Source of the DNA: an uncultured Lysobacter sp.
GTDB taxonomy: Bacteria; Pseudomonadota; Gammaproteobacteria; Xanthomonadales; Xanthomonadaceae
Direction of reading: 5' to 3'
Assembly (NCBI GenBank): GCA_943913335.1
Contig: CALTXS010000021.1
Location: 1-9,352, forward strand
Length of the DNA stretch: 9,352 nt
The notes under the pieces: generated by a model
Told to the model about the DNA's origin: nothing
The model's database searches: none
The model's input: the letters and a program-made list of their open reading frames with translations, nothing else
Part shown: piece by piece, positions 1-6,923 of the stretch
How the letters are laid out: each line of letters starts with the position of its first letter
Numbering within the stretch: position 1 is the stretch's first letter
Made by a program: the position numbers and the translations under genes

Positions 1-871
1 GCGTCTTCAACAGTTCGACTTCGGTCTTTTGGACCAGGTCGCCGATGTAGTAGATGCTCTCGGCCTTGAGGCAGTTCGCGGAGCGGACCGTCAGTTCCAG
101 ATCGTCGATCGGACGCAGCAGCGTCGGATCCACTTCCGGACGGTCTTGCACCACGCTCTTGGTCGGCAGCTCGAAATCGCCCAGTACGGACAGCTGTTCG
201 GTGAGAATGCGGGCTGCCGTAGTAATGGCATCCTGCGCACCGATAGCGCCGTTGGTTTCGATTTCAAGGATCAGCTTGTCCAGGTCGGTACGCTGTTCGA
301 CACGAGCAGCCTCAACGGCATACGCCACACGGCGTACCGGCGAGAAGCTGGCATCGAGAACGAGACGGCCCACTTCGCGGGTGTCTTCGTCGGCACGGCG
401 ACGGGCAGCGGCGGGCTGATAGCCCAGACCGCGCTCGATGCGCAGTTCCATGTTCAGCGGACGATCCTTGGTTAGCGTGCAGATGACGTGATCCGGGTTC
501 AGGATCTCGACATCGTGGTCAACCTTGATGTCGCCGGCTCGCACCGTGCCCACGCCGCTGTGTGACAGCGACAGGGTGGTCGAATCGCCGGTGTGCATCT
601 TCAGCGCGACATCCTTAAGGTTCAGCAGGACTTCGAGCACGTCTTCTTCCATGCCCTCGAGCGTGGTGTACTCGTGCTCCACGTTGTCAATCTTGACTTC
701 CGTGATCGCCCAACCGGGGATCGACGACAGCAAGACTCGACGCAACGCGTTGCCCAGCGTATGACCATAGCCGCGTTCCAAGGGCTCAATAACGACCTTG
801 GCACGGTTTCCGGTGAGCACTTCGATCTGAGGTGCCTTCGGGCGCAAGACTTGGTTTGCGTTTACCGTCAT
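1..871 (-). CDS. rpoA: RNA polymerase alpha subunit, C-terminal end cut by the window edge
   Basis: Alpha subunit of RNA polymerase: its N-terminal domain dimerises to nucleate core assembly, and its C-terminal domain binds UP elements and activators. 290 residues are visible from ATG 871-869; the frame is open to the left edge. The N-terminal domain fills about residues 1-232 and contains HTLGNALRR (37-45), the assembly-critical region, and [15 protein letters not shown] (186-200). A variable linker (about 233-248) leads to the C-terminal domain, where [19 protein letters not shown] shows Arg263, the counterpart of E. coli Arg265 that contacts DNA. Compared with the usual 325-335 residues, some 35-45 are missing because of the window end, not a mutation. 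The start is preceded by AGGAG (minus strand, 887-883), 11 bases away, rather far. It is the last visible gene of the alpha operon; rplQ would normally follow. Identity is certain. Confidence 0.98.
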   Translation of the reverse strand, partial: MTVNANQVLRPKAPQIEVLTGNRAKVVIEPLERGYGHTLGNALRRVLLSSIPGWAITEVKIDNVEHEYTTLEGMEEDVLEVLLNLKDVALKMHTGDSTTLSLSHSGVGTVRAGDIKVDHDVEILNPDHVICTLTKDRPLNMELRIERGLGYQPAAARRRADEDTREVGRLVLDASFSPVRRVAYAVEAARVEQRTDLDKLILEIETNGAIGAQDAITTAARILTEQLSVLGDFELPTKSVVQDRPEVDPTLLRPIDDLELTVRSANCLKAESIYYIGDLVQKTEVELLKT

Positions 872-892
872 GTTTGGATGGTCTCCTAATGG

Positions 893-915
893 CCCCCATC
901 AGGGGCTGATGGGGG
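893..915 (-). other. GC-rich stem-loop in the rpsD-rpoA spacer
   Basis: A perfect 8-base-pair inverted repeat (CCCCCATC at 893-900, GATGGGGG at 908-915) with a 7-base loop lies in the 58-base spacer between the rpsD stop and the rpoA start. No U-run follows on the minus strand, so it is not a normal intrinsic terminator. It ends about 5 bases before the rpoA Shine-Dalgarno sequence. It could mark a processing site or tune read-through or translation between S4 and alpha; that is inference. Confidence 0.6.
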
Positions 916-929
916 TGGCAGTGAATGGA

Positions 930-1559
930 TTACTTCGAGTACAGTTCGACGATCAGTGCTTCGTTGATGTCCGAAGGCAAATCGGCGCGTGCCGGAACAC
1001 GCTTGAACTCACCCGTGAACTTGCCGCTGTCCACCGAAACCCAATCCGGGTTCAGCGACATGGTTGCGGCAACATCCATCGACTCCTTGACGCGGAGTTG
1101 CTTTTGGGCGCGTTCCGACAGAGCGATCACATCACCGGCCTTGACCTGATACGAAGGCAGGTTGACCGACTGACCGTTGACCGTCACGCCACGGTGCGAG
1201 ACCAGCTGACGAGCAGCAGGACGCGTCACGGCGAAACCCATGCGGTAGATGACGTTGTCAAGACGGGTTTCGAGCAGTTGCAACAGGTTTTCACCGGTGT
1301 TGCCCTTCTTGTTCGAAGCCTTCTTGTAGTAGTTGCGGAACTGACGTTCCAGCAGACCGTAGATGCGCTTGACCTTTTGCTTCTCACGCAGCTGCGTGGC
1401 GTAGTCAGACATCTTGCCCTTACGGGCGGTCGGGCCATGCTGACCCGGCTTTTGTTCCAGTTTGCACTTGGAGTCCAGAGCGCGGGCCGGCGACTTGAGC
1501 ATCAAGTCGGCGCCTTCGCGACGGGACAGCTTGCACTTGGGACCAATATAACGTGCCAT
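930..1559 (-). CDS. rpsD: 30S ribosomal protein S4
   Basis: S4 is a primary 16S rRNA binder that starts assembly of the 5' domain of the 30S subunit. In E. coli it also represses the alpha operon by binding the rpsM leader. The protein has 209 residues, about the normal length. The N-terminal region begins [16 protein letters not shown]; the conserved core includes QHGPTARKG and [17 protein letters not shown], and the S4 RNA-binding domain lies at about residues 98-160 ([16 protein letters not shown], then SHRGVTVNG). Only two Cys are present near the N-terminus (9 and 32), so it looks like the zinc-free form rather than the four-Cys type. Its Shine-Dalgarno sequence is a full AAGGAGG overlapping the rpsK stop. 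It sits between rpsK and rpoA in the standard order. Identity is certain. Confidence 0.98.
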   Translation of the reverse strand: MARYIGPKCKLSRREGADLMLKSPARALDSKCKLEQKPGQHGPTARKGKMSDYATQLREKQKVKRIYGLLERQFRNYYKKASNKKGNTGENLLQLLETRLDNVIYRMGFAVTRPAARQLVSHRGVTVNGQSVNLPSYQVKAGDVIALSERAQKQLRVKESMDVAATMSLNPDWVSVDSGKFTGEFKRVPARADLPSDINEALIVELYSK

Positions 1560-1568
1560 ATTTAGTGT

Positions 1569-1575
1569 CCTCCTT
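1569..1575 (-). promoter_or_regulatory. Consensus Shine-Dalgarno sequence of rpsD, overlapping the rpsK stop
   Basis: On the minus strand this reads AAGGAGG, a seven-base match to the 16S anti-Shine-Dalgarno sequence, 9 bases before the rpsD ATG. Its first two A residues belong to the TAA stop of rpsK (1576-1574), which suggests translational coupling of S11 and S4. It is the strongest ribosome-binding site in the block. Confidence 0.85.
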
Positions 1576-1963
1576 AGACGCGACGCTTTTTAGGCGGACG
1601 GCAGCCGTTGTGGGGGATCGGCGTCACGTCAATGATGTTGACGATCTTGTAGCCGACGTTGTTCAGCGAGCGCACGGCCGATTCACGGCCCGGACCCGGT
1701 CCCTTGATGCGAACTTCAAGCGACTTCAGGCCGTAATCCAGAGCGGCACGGCCGGCCTTTTCGGCGGCGACCTGAGCAGCGAACGGAGTCGACTTGCGCG
1801 AACCACGGAAACCGGCGCCACCCGAAGTGGCCCACGACAGGGCATTGCCCTGGCGATCGGTGATCGTGATGATGGTGTTGTTGAAAGAAGCGTGGACGTG
1901 GGCGATGCCGTCAGTGACGACGCGCTTGATCTTCTTCTTGACTTTCTGTGTGGGCTTGGCCAT
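1574..1963 (-). CDS. rpsK: 30S ribosomal protein S11
   Basis: S11 lies in the platform of the 30S subunit near the mRNA exit (E-site) region. The protein has 129 residues, the family length. The basic N-terminus ([14 protein letters not shown]) is followed by [19 protein letters not shown], the usual start of the globular fold, and by [17 protein letters not shown]. The conserved C-terminal part includes [15 protein letters not shown] and ends [18 protein letters not shown], typical of S11. The start ATG 1963-1961 has AAGGAG in front of it, overlapping the rpsM stop 13 bases upstream, so translation is probably coupled to rpsM. It is the second gene of the alpha operon. Identity is certain. 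Confidence 0.98.
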   Translation of the reverse strand: MAKPTQKVKKKIKRVVTDGIAHVHASFNNTIITITDRQGNALSWATSGGAGFRGSRKSTPFAAQVAAEKAGRAALDYGLKSLEVRIKGPGPGRESAVRSLNNVGYKIVNIIDVTPIPHNGCRPPKKRRV

Positions 1964-1976
1964 TCGTCAGGTCTCC

Positions 1977-2333
1977 TTACTTCTTGATGGCCTTGCGCGG
2001 ACCCTTACGGGTACGTGCATTGGTCTTGGTGCGCTGACCGCGCAACGGCAGACCACGGCGATGGCGAAGGCCACGGTAGCAACCCATATCCATCAGACGC
2101 TTGATGGCCATACCGACTTCACGGCGCAGGTCACCTTCGACGACGAACTTACCGATTTCGGCGCGCAGGCGCTCGACTTCGGCTTCGGACAGGTCACGGA
2201 TTTTAGTGTTCAAAGACACGTTTGCGGATTCGCAAACCTGCTTGGAACGAGTACGGCCAATGCCGTAGATGCTTTGCAAGCCAACCCAAACGTGCTTTTG
2301 GGCCGGCAAATTGACGCCTGCAATACGCGCCAT
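1977..2333 (-). CDS. rpsM: 30S ribosomal protein S13
   Basis: S13 sits in the head of the 30S subunit and contacts the 50S subunit (bridge B1) and P-site tRNA. The protein has 118 residues from ATG 2333-2331, starting [15 protein letters not shown]. It shows the helix-two-turn-helix core ([13 protein letters not shown]), then [14 protein letters not shown] and [19 protein letters not shown], and a basic tail [14 protein letters not shown] that reaches the P site. The frame stays open upstream to about 2555, but that extension has no ribosomal-protein character; the chosen start matches the family N-terminus and has GGAGA (2345-2341) 7 bases upstream. It is the first gene of the alpha operon and follows an exceptionally long, folded spacer after secY, where regulation is most likely. 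Identity is certain. Confidence 0.98.
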   Translation of the reverse strand: MARIAGVNLPAQKHVWVGLQSIYGIGRTRSKQVCESANVSLNTKIRDLSEAEVERLRAEIGKFVVEGDLRREVGMAIKRLMDMGCYRGLRHRRGLPLRGQRTKTNARTRKGPRKAIKK

Positions 2334-2351
2334 AGAGCGATCTCCATTGAA

Positions 2352-2380
2352 GATTCCGCCCGATACGGACGGAGTGAATC
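2352..2380 (-). other. Stem-loop just upstream of the rpsM ribosome-binding site
   Basis: On the minus strand UCCGUCC (2373-2367) pairs with GGGCGGA (2361-2355) around the loop GUAUC, with one G-U pair. After a four-base bulge the stem continues as GAU (2380-2378) with AUC (2354-2352). Its 3' side ends about 6 bases before the GGAGA of rpsM, so folding could affect S13 translation. This is the best candidate for a local repressor target in the leader. Confidence 0.45.
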
Positions 2381-2441
2381 GACAAGTTGAAATAAAACCC
2401 CGTTCTGATGAATTGCGACCTTGTACTAACGGCTGCAACCG

Positions 2442-2462
2442 GCATGGGGAGTGTGCCCATGC
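2442..2462 (-). other. Perfect 7-base-pair stem-loop in the secY-rpsM spacer
   Basis: GCATGGG (2442-2448) and CCCATGC (2456-2462) form a perfect inverted repeat around a 7-base loop. No U-run follows on the minus strand. The role is unknown; it is one of a series in this spacer. Confidence 0.55.
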
Positions 2463-2487
2463 TCCGGCGATGGCAGGCAGCTGCGGG

Positions 2488-2510
2488 AGACAGGTTGTCT
2501 TGACCCTGTC
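2488..2510 (-). other. Two mutually exclusive short hairpins in the secY-rpsM spacer
   Basis: GACAGG (2489-2494) can pair with CCTGTC (2505-2510) around a 10-base loop. Alternatively AGACA (2488-2492) can pair with TGTCT (2496-2500) around three bases. The two folds share bases and cannot coexist, a pattern also seen in switching leaders, although short overlaps like this also arise by chance. Confidence 0.35.
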
Positions 2511-2516
2511 ACCGCG

Positions 2517-2539
2517 GCGCTTGCTACTCTGGCAAGCGC
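2517..2539 (-). other. Perfect 8-base-pair stem-loop in the secY-rpsM spacer
   Basis: GCGCTTGC (2517-2524) and GCAAGCGC (2532-2539) form a perfect inverted repeat around a 7-base loop (tactctg on the plus strand). This is one of the two most stable elements of the spacer. No U-run follows, so simple intrinsic termination is unlikely. Confidence 0.6.
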
Positions 2540-2553
2540 TCCGGCTACAAGCC

Positions 2554-2580
2554 ACCCGGACACGGGATCCACGTCCGGGT
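2554..2580 (-). other. Perfect 8-base-pair stem-loop about 55 bases after the secY stop
   Basis: ACCCGGAC (2554-2561) and GTCCGGGT (2573-2580) form a perfect inverted repeat around an 11-base loop that contains GGATCC. It is the first strong fold after secY in transcription order. It could protect the 3' end of the spc message or mark a processing point; no poly-U follows on the minus strand, which argues against an intrinsic terminator. Confidence 0.6.
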
Positions 2581-2634
2581 CGCCCTTTGCGTCAATTCAC
2601 TGGAGATCAGTCATGACGCGGAGGAAGAATCAGG

Positions 2635-4008
2635 TCAGCGACGCCCCGCGGAGCGGCTGCCCTTTAAATTGGCCTTGCGAAGAAGGCTTTCGTACTGGTT
2701 GCTCTGACGATGTGCTTGCAGTTGCGCAATGAAATCCATCACTACGACAACCACAATCAGCAACGAAGTGCCACCGAAATACATGGTGGTATTCATCTGT
2801 GAACGCATAACCTCAGGCAACAGGCACACCACCGTAAGGTAGATGGCACCTGCCGCCGTCAGACGCGTCAGCACGCCATCGACATAATCTGCCGTGGACT
2901 TGCCGGGACGAATACCGGGGATCAGGGCACCCGATTTCTTGAGATTCTCAGCCGTTTCCTGCGAATTGAAGGTCAGGGCTGTGTAGAAGAAATCGAAGCC
3001 AATGATCAGGGCCGCATATAATACCATATGCAGCGGCTCGCCGGGGGTCAGCATTTGGCTCAGCTTGAGCAACCAGGCACTGCCCTCGCCTGCGCGAGCA
3101 CCCGAGGCAAACCACTGAGCTGCCGTAGCGGGGAACATCACGATGCTCGAGGCGAAAATGGCCGGGATCACACCCACCATGTTCAGCTTGAGCGGCAGGA
3201 AGTTCGACTGCTGCTGCATGCGACCACCCTGACCTTGACGGCGGGCGTAGTTGACCGTGATGCGGCGCTGCATGCTCTCAATGTAAACCACCGCGAACGT
3301 GAAGAATGCCACGATCAGCACGATCATCAGGACCTTGATGAAGGACAGATCACCGTTCAGCATTTGCTGGAACATGGTGATCACGGCACCGGGCAAGCCG
3401 GCGACAATACCTGCAAAGATCAGCAAGGACACGCCGTTACCGATGCCGCGCTCGGTGATTTGCTCACCCAGCCACATCAGGAACATGGTGCCGGCCGTCA
3501 GGGCAATGATGGCCGTGATGACGAAGCCGTAACCGGGGTTGTACACGACCGGGATGCCGGCCGACGTACCGCCGGCCTGCAGAGCCGTGGCAATGCCCCA
3601 GCCCTGGAAGATCGCCAGTGGGATCGCGCCGAGGCGCGACCACTGGTTGATCCGCTTGCGACCGGACTCGCCTTCTTTCTGAATTGCCTTGAGGCTAGGC
3701 ACAATCTGCACCAGCAACTGGACAACGATCGAAGCCGAGATGTACGGCATCAGGTTCAGCGCAAACAGACTGAAACGGCTGAGGGCGCCGCCCGAGAACA
3801 TGTTGAACATGTCCACGATGGTGCCCTTTTGCTGTTCCATCAGGCGCAGCATGGCGTCAGGGTTGACGCCCGGAACGGGGATATAGCAACCGATCCGGTA
3901 CACGATCAGCGCACCGATCACAAACAGAATGCGTTGGGCGAGCTCGGAACTCAAACCACCGGCGTTACCGCCGGTGGTCTGGGTCATGGCCTTTGCGTTT
4001 CGCGACAT
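2635..4008 (-). CDS. secY: Protein translocase subunit SecY
   Basis: SecY is the channel of the SecYEG translocon in the inner membrane; it moves unfolded proteins outward with SecA and inserts membrane proteins from ribosomes. The protein has 457 residues with about ten hydrophobic segments. Signature parts are visible: [20 protein letters not shown] (66-85; plug and second helix), [19 protein letters not shown] (178-196) and the SecA/ribosome-contacting loop [11 protein letters not shown] (365-375). The first membrane segment is at about 27-46. The start is uncertain: ATG 4008 gives [10 protein letters not shown] with a distant GGAG (11 bases away), while ATG 3987 would give a protein seven residues shorter. 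It sits between rplO and the alpha operon, its standard place. Some gammaproteobacteria carry rpmJ right after secY; here the next 301 bases hold no gene. Identity is certain. Confidence 0.98.
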   Translation of the reverse strand: MSRNAKAMTQTTGGNAGGLSSELAQRILFVIGALIVYRIGCYIPVPGVNPDAMLRLMEQQKGTIVDMFNMFSGGALSRFSLFALNLMPYISASIVVQLLVQIVPSLKAIQKEGESGRKRINQWSRLGAIPLAIFQGWGIATALQAGGTSAGIPVVYNPGYGFVITAIIALTAGTMFLMWLGEQITERGIGNGVSLLIFAGIVAGLPGAVITMFQQMLNGDLSFIKVLMIVLIVAFFTFAVVYIESMQRRITVNYARRQGQGGRMQQQSNFLPLKLNMVGVIPAIFASSIVMFPATAAQWFASGARAGEGSAWLLKLSQMLTPGEPLHMVLYAALIIGFDFFYTALTFNSQETAENLKKSGALIPGIRPGKSTADYVDGVLTRLTAAGAIYLTVVCLLPEVMRSQMNTTMYFGGTSLLIVVVVVMDFIAQLQAHRQSNQYESLLRKANLKGSRSAGRR

Positions 4009-4037
4009 GCGGGAAAAGACTCCGGTAAACCTGATTT

Positions 4038-4051
4038 ACGGCCGAGGCCGT
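4038..4051 (-). other. Small GC-rich hairpin in the rplO-secY spacer
   Basis: ACGGCC and GGCCGT flank two bases. In practice this is a 5-base-pair stem with a CUCG tetraloop on the transcribed strand. It lies in the 57-base spacer between rplO and secY, ahead of the secY ribosome-binding site. It is too short to call a terminator; its role is unknown. Confidence 0.4.
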
Positions 4052-4065
4052 GTGATTACTACAAA

Positions 4066-4509
4066 TTACTCAGCGTCGGCGAACTTGCCGCCGGCAGCTT
4101 CGATGGCAGCCTTGGCACCGGCGGTTGCCAGCAGACCCTTGAGGGTGAAGGCCTTGGTGATTTCACCTTGCTTCACGATCTTGGCTTGCTTGGCCTTGGC
4201 CGGAACCAGCTTGGCTTCACGCAGCTTGGCGAAATCGATTTCGCCGGCTTCGAGGCCTTCGAGCTGATACAGGAACACTTGAGCGACGTTGTCTTTCAGC
4301 TTGGAACGGAAACCGATCTTAGGCAGACGCATGTACATGGGCATCTGACCGCCTTCGAAGCCGGCCTTGATCTTGCCTTTACCCGAACGGGCAAAAGAAC
4401 CCTTGTGACCGCGACCGGCGGTCTTACCCAGACCCGAACCGATACCGCGACCGACGCGCTTGCGTTCCGAGCGTGCGCCCTCTGCGGGGCTCAATTCATT
4501 CAAACGCAT
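4066..4509 (-). CDS. rplO: 50S ribosomal protein L15
   Basis: L15 joins late in 50S assembly and binds 23S rRNA across several domains. The protein has 147 residues, close to the usual 144-150. The N-terminus [22 protein letters not shown] is followed by the Gly/Lys/Arg-rich extension ([16 protein letters not shown], about 22-37) that reaches into the rRNA core, then [18 protein letters not shown]. The C-terminal globular part contains [11 protein letters not shown] and ends with [18 protein letters not shown]. The ATG lies 5 bases after the rpmD stop, and GAGGAG at the end of rpmD serves as Shine-Dalgarno sequence, so the two are probably translated together. A 57-base spacer separates it from secY. 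Identity is certain. Confidence 0.98.
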   Translation of the reverse strand: MRLNELSPAEGARSERKRVGRGIGSGLGKTAGRGHKGSFARSGKGKIKAGFEGGQMPMYMRLPKIGFRSKLKDNVAQVFLYQLEGLEAGEIDFAKLREAKLVPAKAKQAKIVKQGEITKAFTLKGLLATAGAKAAIEAAGGKFADAE

Positions 4510-4514
4510 GGTGA

Positions 4515-4712
4515 TTACTCCTCAACCTTGACGAGGTAGTGAACTTTGTTGATCAGACCGCGAACTTGCGGGCTGTCCTTGAGTTCACGGACGCTGTTGA
4601 GCTTGCCCAGACCCAGAGCCTTCACCGACAGACGGTGACGAGCTTGGGAACCGCGCAGACCCTTGACCAGACGCACCTTGATGGTGCCGGTGGACGATTC
4701 GTTCTTAGCCAT
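4515..4712 (-). CDS. rpmD: 50S ribosomal protein L30
   Basis: L30 is a small 23S/5S-associated protein of the large subunit. The product has 65 residues, slightly longer than the 59 of E. coli because of an N-terminal stretch MAKNESSTG. The family core follows: [18 protein letters not shown], then [19 protein letters not shown] and [16 protein letters not shown] at the C-terminus. Its ATG lies inside the end of rpsE; the ATGGCTAA overlap shares 8 bases, and a GAGG in the rpsE coding sequence provides the ribosome-binding site. This implies tight coupling of S5 and L30. rplO follows after 5 bases. Identity is certain. Confidence 0.98.
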   Translation of the reverse strand: MAKNESSTGTIKVRLVKGLRGSQARHRLSVKALGLGKLNSVRELKDSPQVRGLINKVHYLVKVEE

Positions 4713-5250
4713 GGTTCAGGTCCTCGAGTTTCTTGCCGCGCTTGGCTGCAATGACCGACGGCGAATGCATTTCCGACAGGCCCTTGATCGTGGCACGAAC
4801 CAGGTTGATCGGGTTGCGCGAACCGACGGCCTTGGCCAGCACGTTATGCACGCCAACAGCTTCGAGCACGGCGCGCATTGCACCGCCGGCGATGACACCG
4901 GTACCCTCGGAAGCCGGTTGCATGTAGACGCTGGCAGCGCCGTGATGCGACTTGACCGAGTGCCACAGCGTGCCTTTGTTCAAGTCAACGGTTTGCATGT
5001 TGCGGCGGGCTTGCTCCATCGACTTCTGGATGGCGGCCGGAACTTCCTTGGCCTTGCCGTAACCGAAACCGACGCGACCGTTGCCGTCGCCGACTACCGT
5101 CAGAGCGGTAAAGGTAAATTGACGACCGCCCTTGACGGTCTTGCTGACGCGGTTTACTGCGACCAGCTTTTCGATCATGCCGTCATCGATCTCTTCGCGC
5201 TCATCGCGCTTGCGATCACGACCACGGTTTTCACGTTGTTCGTTTGCCAT
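4705..5250 (-). CDS. rpsE: 30S ribosomal protein S5
   Basis: S5 lies at the back of the 30S subunit by the mRNA entry channel and affects decoding accuracy. The product has 181 residues, with a very charged N-terminal extension ([20 protein letters not shown]) before the S5 double-stranded-RNA-binding-type domain (about 26-90). The loop [11 protein letters not shown] (35-45), where spectinomycin-resistance changes occur in E. coli, looks wild type. The second domain includes [19 protein letters not shown] (117-135) and [13 protein letters not shown]. The ribosome-binding site is weak (GAG about 8-10 bases before ATG), and the gene is preceded by an unusually long 128-base spacer with two hairpins. 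Its stop overlaps the rpmD start by 8 bases. Identity is certain. Confidence 0.98.
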   Translation of the reverse strand: MANEQRENRGRDRKRDEREEIDDGMIEKLVAVNRVSKTVKGGRQFTFTALTVVGDGNGRVGFGYGKAKEVPAAIQKSMEQARRNMQTVDLNKGTLWHSVKSHHGAASVYMQPASEGTGVIAGGAMRAVLEAVGVHNVLAKAVGSRNPINLVRATIKGLSEMHSPSVIAAKRGKKLEDLNHG

Positions 5251-5262
5251 AGTTCTATCTCA

Positions 5263-5279
5263 GTAATTAAGGAAATTAC
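5263..5279 (-). other. AT-rich hairpin ahead of the rpsE start
   Basis: GTAATT (5263-5268) and AATTAC (5274-5279) form a perfect 6-base-pair stem. On the minus strand the loop reads UCCUU, the complement of an AAGGA Shine-Dalgarno core. It ends 12 bases before the rpsE ATG. The stem is weak because it is AT-rich; any role in S5 translation is inference. Confidence 0.35.
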
Positions 5280-5346
5280 GGCTAGTGCCGCTTGTTGTTG
5301 TGAAGTGTTGCCGGTGTTTCGTTACGCTCGCAACCGAACGGAACGT

Positions 5347-5371
5347 CGGGGGCATTTTGCTTCCGCCCCCG
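5347..5371 (-). other. GC-rich stem-loop just after rplR
   Basis: CGGGGGC (5347-5353) and GCCCCCG (5365-5371) form a perfect 7-base-pair stem, six of the pairs in an unbroken G/C block, with an 11-base loop. It begins 7 bases after the rplR stop. The next minus-strand bases (ACGTTCC) have no U-run, so it is not a normal intrinsic terminator. It may slow exonucleases, mark a processing site or reduce read-through into rpsE. Confidence 0.6.
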
Positions 5372-5378
5372 CGGGAAC

Positions 5379-5738
5379 TTAGAACTGCAGACCACCTTCG
5401 CGGGCGGCGTCAGCCAGGGCCTTGATGCGGCCATGGTAACGGTAACCCGAACGGTCGAAGGCGACCTTTTCAATGCCGGCAGCCTTGGCAGCGGCGGCGA
5501 TCGCCTTGCCGACAGCCGAAGCGGCCTCGAGGTTCTTGCTCGACTTCAGGTCGCCCTTGATGGCGGCTTGCGTGGTCGAGGCCGAAGCCAGGCACTTGGA
5601 ACCGTCTGCCGAGAAGATCTGGGCATACAGGTGTTGGCCGGTGCGCAGAACGGTCAGACGCTCAACACCCAGCTTGCGGATGTGCGAACGGGTGGACTTG
5701 GCGCGACGCAGGCGGGCGGTATTCTTGATGCTGCTCAT
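5379..5738 (-). CDS. rplR: 50S ribosomal protein L18
   Basis: L18 binds 5S rRNA and, with L5, anchors it to the 50S subunit. The product has 119 residues from ATG 5738-5736. The family features are clear: [20 protein letters not shown] with a basic N-terminus, [20 protein letters not shown], the middle helix, and the conserved end [20 protein letters not shown] followed by [10 protein letters not shown]. An upstream in-frame ATG at 5801 would add 21 residues without ribosomal-protein character. I reject it because MSS starts at the family position and has GGAGA (5751-5747) 8 bases upstream. It follows rplF after a 62-base gap and is followed by a hairpin. Identity is certain. Confidence 0.98.
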   Translation of the reverse strand: MSSIKNTARLRRAKSTRSHIRKLGVERLTVLRTGQHLYAQIFSADGSKCLASASTTQAAIKGDLKSSKNLEAASAVGKAIAAAAKAAGIEKVAFDRSGYRYHGRIKALADAAREGGLQF

Positions 5739-5800
5739 TTTTAATTTCTCCAAAAAGCTGAAGGAATGTACGAAGGATCCGTTGCTGGACCCGACGATCA

Positions 5801-6328
5801 TTAAGCCTTCTTGGCTTCCTTGCGGATGATGACTTCGTCAGAGTACTTGACGCCCTTGCCCTTATACGGCTCCGGCTTGCGGTATCCGCGAATCTTGGCT
5901 GCGACTTCGCCGACTTGCTGCTTATCGGCACCGGTCACGACGATTTCAGTAGCCGACGGCGTGGCAATGGTGATGCCATCCGGCGTGCTGAACAGAATCG
6001 GGTGCGAGTAACCCAGCGACAGGTTCAGATCCTTGCCTTGCATGGCAGCACGGTAACCCACGCCAACCAGTTCCAGCTTGCGCTCGAAACCTTCGGAGAC
6101 GCCCTTGATCATATTGGCAACGATGGCACGCAGGGTGCCGGTCAGAGCCATTTGATCCTGATTTTCGGTGCTGAAGACCAGTTCCGCATCTTCCTGCTTC
6201 AGGACGATGTTGGCCGGCTTGGCTTGCGTCATGGTGCCCTTGGGACCCTTGACCGTGATCAGCTCGTTTTCGATCTTGATTTCAACGCCCTTAGGCAGTG
6301 CGATCGGCTTTTTAGCTACGCGAGACAT
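5801..6328 (-). CDS. rplF: 50S ribosomal protein L6
   Basis: L6 sits near the base of the L7/L12 stalk, close to the sarcin-ricin loop, and supports elongation-factor action. The product has 175 residues, near the usual 177. It has two copies of the L6 fold, about residues 10-80 and 85-165. Visible landmarks are [19 protein letters not shown], the inter-domain [19 protein letters not shown] (77-95), LGYSHPILF (105-113) and the signature [11 protein letters not shown] (152-162). The start has GGGAG 9 bases upstream and lies 18 bases after the rpsH stop. It is the second gene of the unit. Identity is certain. Confidence 0.98.
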   Translation of the reverse strand: MSRVAKKPIALPKGVEIKIENELITVKGPKGTMTQAKPANIVLKQEDAELVFSTENQDQMALTGTLRAIVANMIKGVSEGFERKLELVGVGYRAAMQGKDLNLSLGYSHPILFSTPDGITIATPSATEIVVTGADKQQVGEVAAKIRGYRKPEPYKGKGVKYSDEVIIRKEAKKA

Positions 6329-6346
6329 TTACTGTATCTCCCTTGA

Positions 6347-6745
6347 TTAAGCCACAAAGCACAGGACTTCGCCGCCGACGCCAGCTTGGCGTGCCTGCGC
6401 ATCCGTCATGATGCCCTTGGAGGTGGAAATGATAGCGACGCCGAGGCCGCCGAGAACCTTAGGCAGATCGCTCTTGCCGCGGTATTGGCGCAGGCCCGAA
6501 CGCGAGAAGCGCTCAAGGCGCTCGATGACCGGACGGCCTTGGAAGTATTTCAGTGAGATTTCGAGTTGCTTTTTGCCCGGGGCGATGTCGGTGACGATGG
6601 CGTCAGCGATGTAACCCTCTGCCTTGAGGACGTTGGCGATAGCGACCTTGGTCTTGGACGACGGCATTTTTACCGTGGTCTTGCGGACGGCTGCTGCGTT
6701 CTTGATACGCACCAGCATGTCTGCGATTGGATCAGTCATGCTCAT
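6347..6745 (-). CDS. rpsH: 30S ribosomal protein S8, first gene of its transcription unit here
   Basis: S8 is a primary binder of the 16S rRNA central domain; in E. coli it also represses the spc operon by binding mRNA near the rplE start. The product has 132 residues (E. coli about 130). It begins [17 protein letters not shown] and carries [36 protein letters not shown] (79-98) and the family signature [20 protein letters not shown] (100-119). GGAG lies 7 bases before the ATG. The upstream neighbour is abnormal: instead of rpsN and rplE there is a promoter and a divergent antiporter gene, so S8 heads its own unit. The usual S8 control point (rplE) is not in this transcript. Identity is certain. 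Confidence 0.98.
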   Translation of the reverse strand: MSMTDPIADMLVRIKNAAAVRKTTVKMPSSKTKVAIANVLKAEGYIADAIVTDIAPGKKQLEISLKYFQGRPVIERLERFSRSGLRQYRGKSDLPKVLGGLGVAIISTSKGIMTDAQARQAGVGGEVLCFVA

Positions 6746-6815
6746 GAATAAGCTCCGTTATGGATGAGTGCACCGATATCCGCGCATGCGAATAATTCAG
6801 TATTTCGTTGTAATT

Positions 6816-6838
6816 CTCTGGCCGCAATACGGACAGAG
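6816..6838 (-). other. Stem-loop at the predicted 5' end of the rpsH mRNA
   Basis: On the minus strand CUCUG (6838-6834) pairs with CAGAG (6820-6816). After a single U/C mismatch, CCGU pairs with GCGG around AUU. The predicted transcription start is at about 6838-6840, so the mRNA would begin almost directly with this hairpin. Such 5' hairpins can shield mRNA from RNase E, as in E. coli ompA. An S8 binding site elsewhere in the 90-base leader is possible but cannot be shown by eye. Confidence 0.5.
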
Positions 6839-6844
6839 TTGGAA

Positions 6845-6873
6845 ATTGTAATGGGTTTTCCCTTTGTGCGCAA
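6845..6873 (-). promoter_or_regulatory. Predicted sigma-70 promoter for rpsH and the downstream ribosomal-protein genes
   Basis: On the minus strand the -35 is TTGCGC (6873-6868) and the -10 is TACAAT (6850-6845, five of six matches to TATAAT), with an ideal 17-base spacer. Transcription would start near 6838, leaving a leader of about 93 bases to the rpsH ATG. The -35 is weaker (TTG conserved). A 5-base inverted repeat CCCTT/AAGGG (6860-6864, 6872-6876) overlaps the -35 and could be an operator, but may be chance. Confidence 0.65.
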
Positions 6874-6923
6874 GGGTTTAGCATGCAAACGAAGGCAGTG
6901 CCACGACCGGCGATACCCGTGCC

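Larger units (their letters stand above)
2334..2634 (-). promoter_or_regulatory. Structured 301-base untranslated region between secY and rpsM; candidate alpha-operon leader
   Basis: No gene is visible in this stretch; I looked for rpmJ (L36), often found between secY and rpsM, and did not find it. On the minus strand the region can form a series of stem-loops listed separately (2554-2580, 2517-2539, 2489-2510, 2442-2462, 2352-2380), plus a small CGGU/GCCG hairpin near 2430-2441. None is followed by a clear U-run. In E. coli S4 represses the alpha operon by binding a pseudoknot over the rpsM ribosome-binding site, so this region is the natural place for such a control. I see no clear likeness to the E. 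coli pseudoknot, so the S4 link is inference. A TTGACG at about 2595-2590 has no good -10 partner, and I cannot name a promoter. Confidence 0.5.

Noticed and set aside
29..2390. Several plus-strand open frames opposite rpoA, rpsD, rpsK and rpsM
   Set aside because: All lie fully antisense to certain ribosomal-protein and rpoA genes and have no family likeness; they follow from the base composition.
2334..2555. N-terminal extension of S13 or an overlapping small protein upstream of rpsM
   Set aside because: The upstream in-frame residues have no similarity to S13. The family start [10 protein letters not shown] has its own Shine-Dalgarno sequence at the right distance.
2554..2580. Intrinsic terminator after secY
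   Set aside because: The stem is perfect but no run of U follows on the transcribed strand; I list it as a stem-loop only.
2590..2595. Promoter for the alpha operon with TTGACG as -35
   Set aside because: The bases 16-18 further on (about 2574-2566) do not resemble TATAAT, and the region falls in a GC stem.
3028..4539. A 503-codon plus-strand open frame opposite secY and rplO
   Set aside because: It is the mirror of highly conserved genes in G+C-rich DNA. Its translation is low-complexity (rich in His, Asp, Gln, Gly) with no recognisable fold, and there is no evidence for a start site.
5739..5801. A longer L18 starting at ATG 5801
   Set aside because: The extra 21 residues do not resemble L18, while the ATG at 5738 has a good GGAGA and gives the family length.
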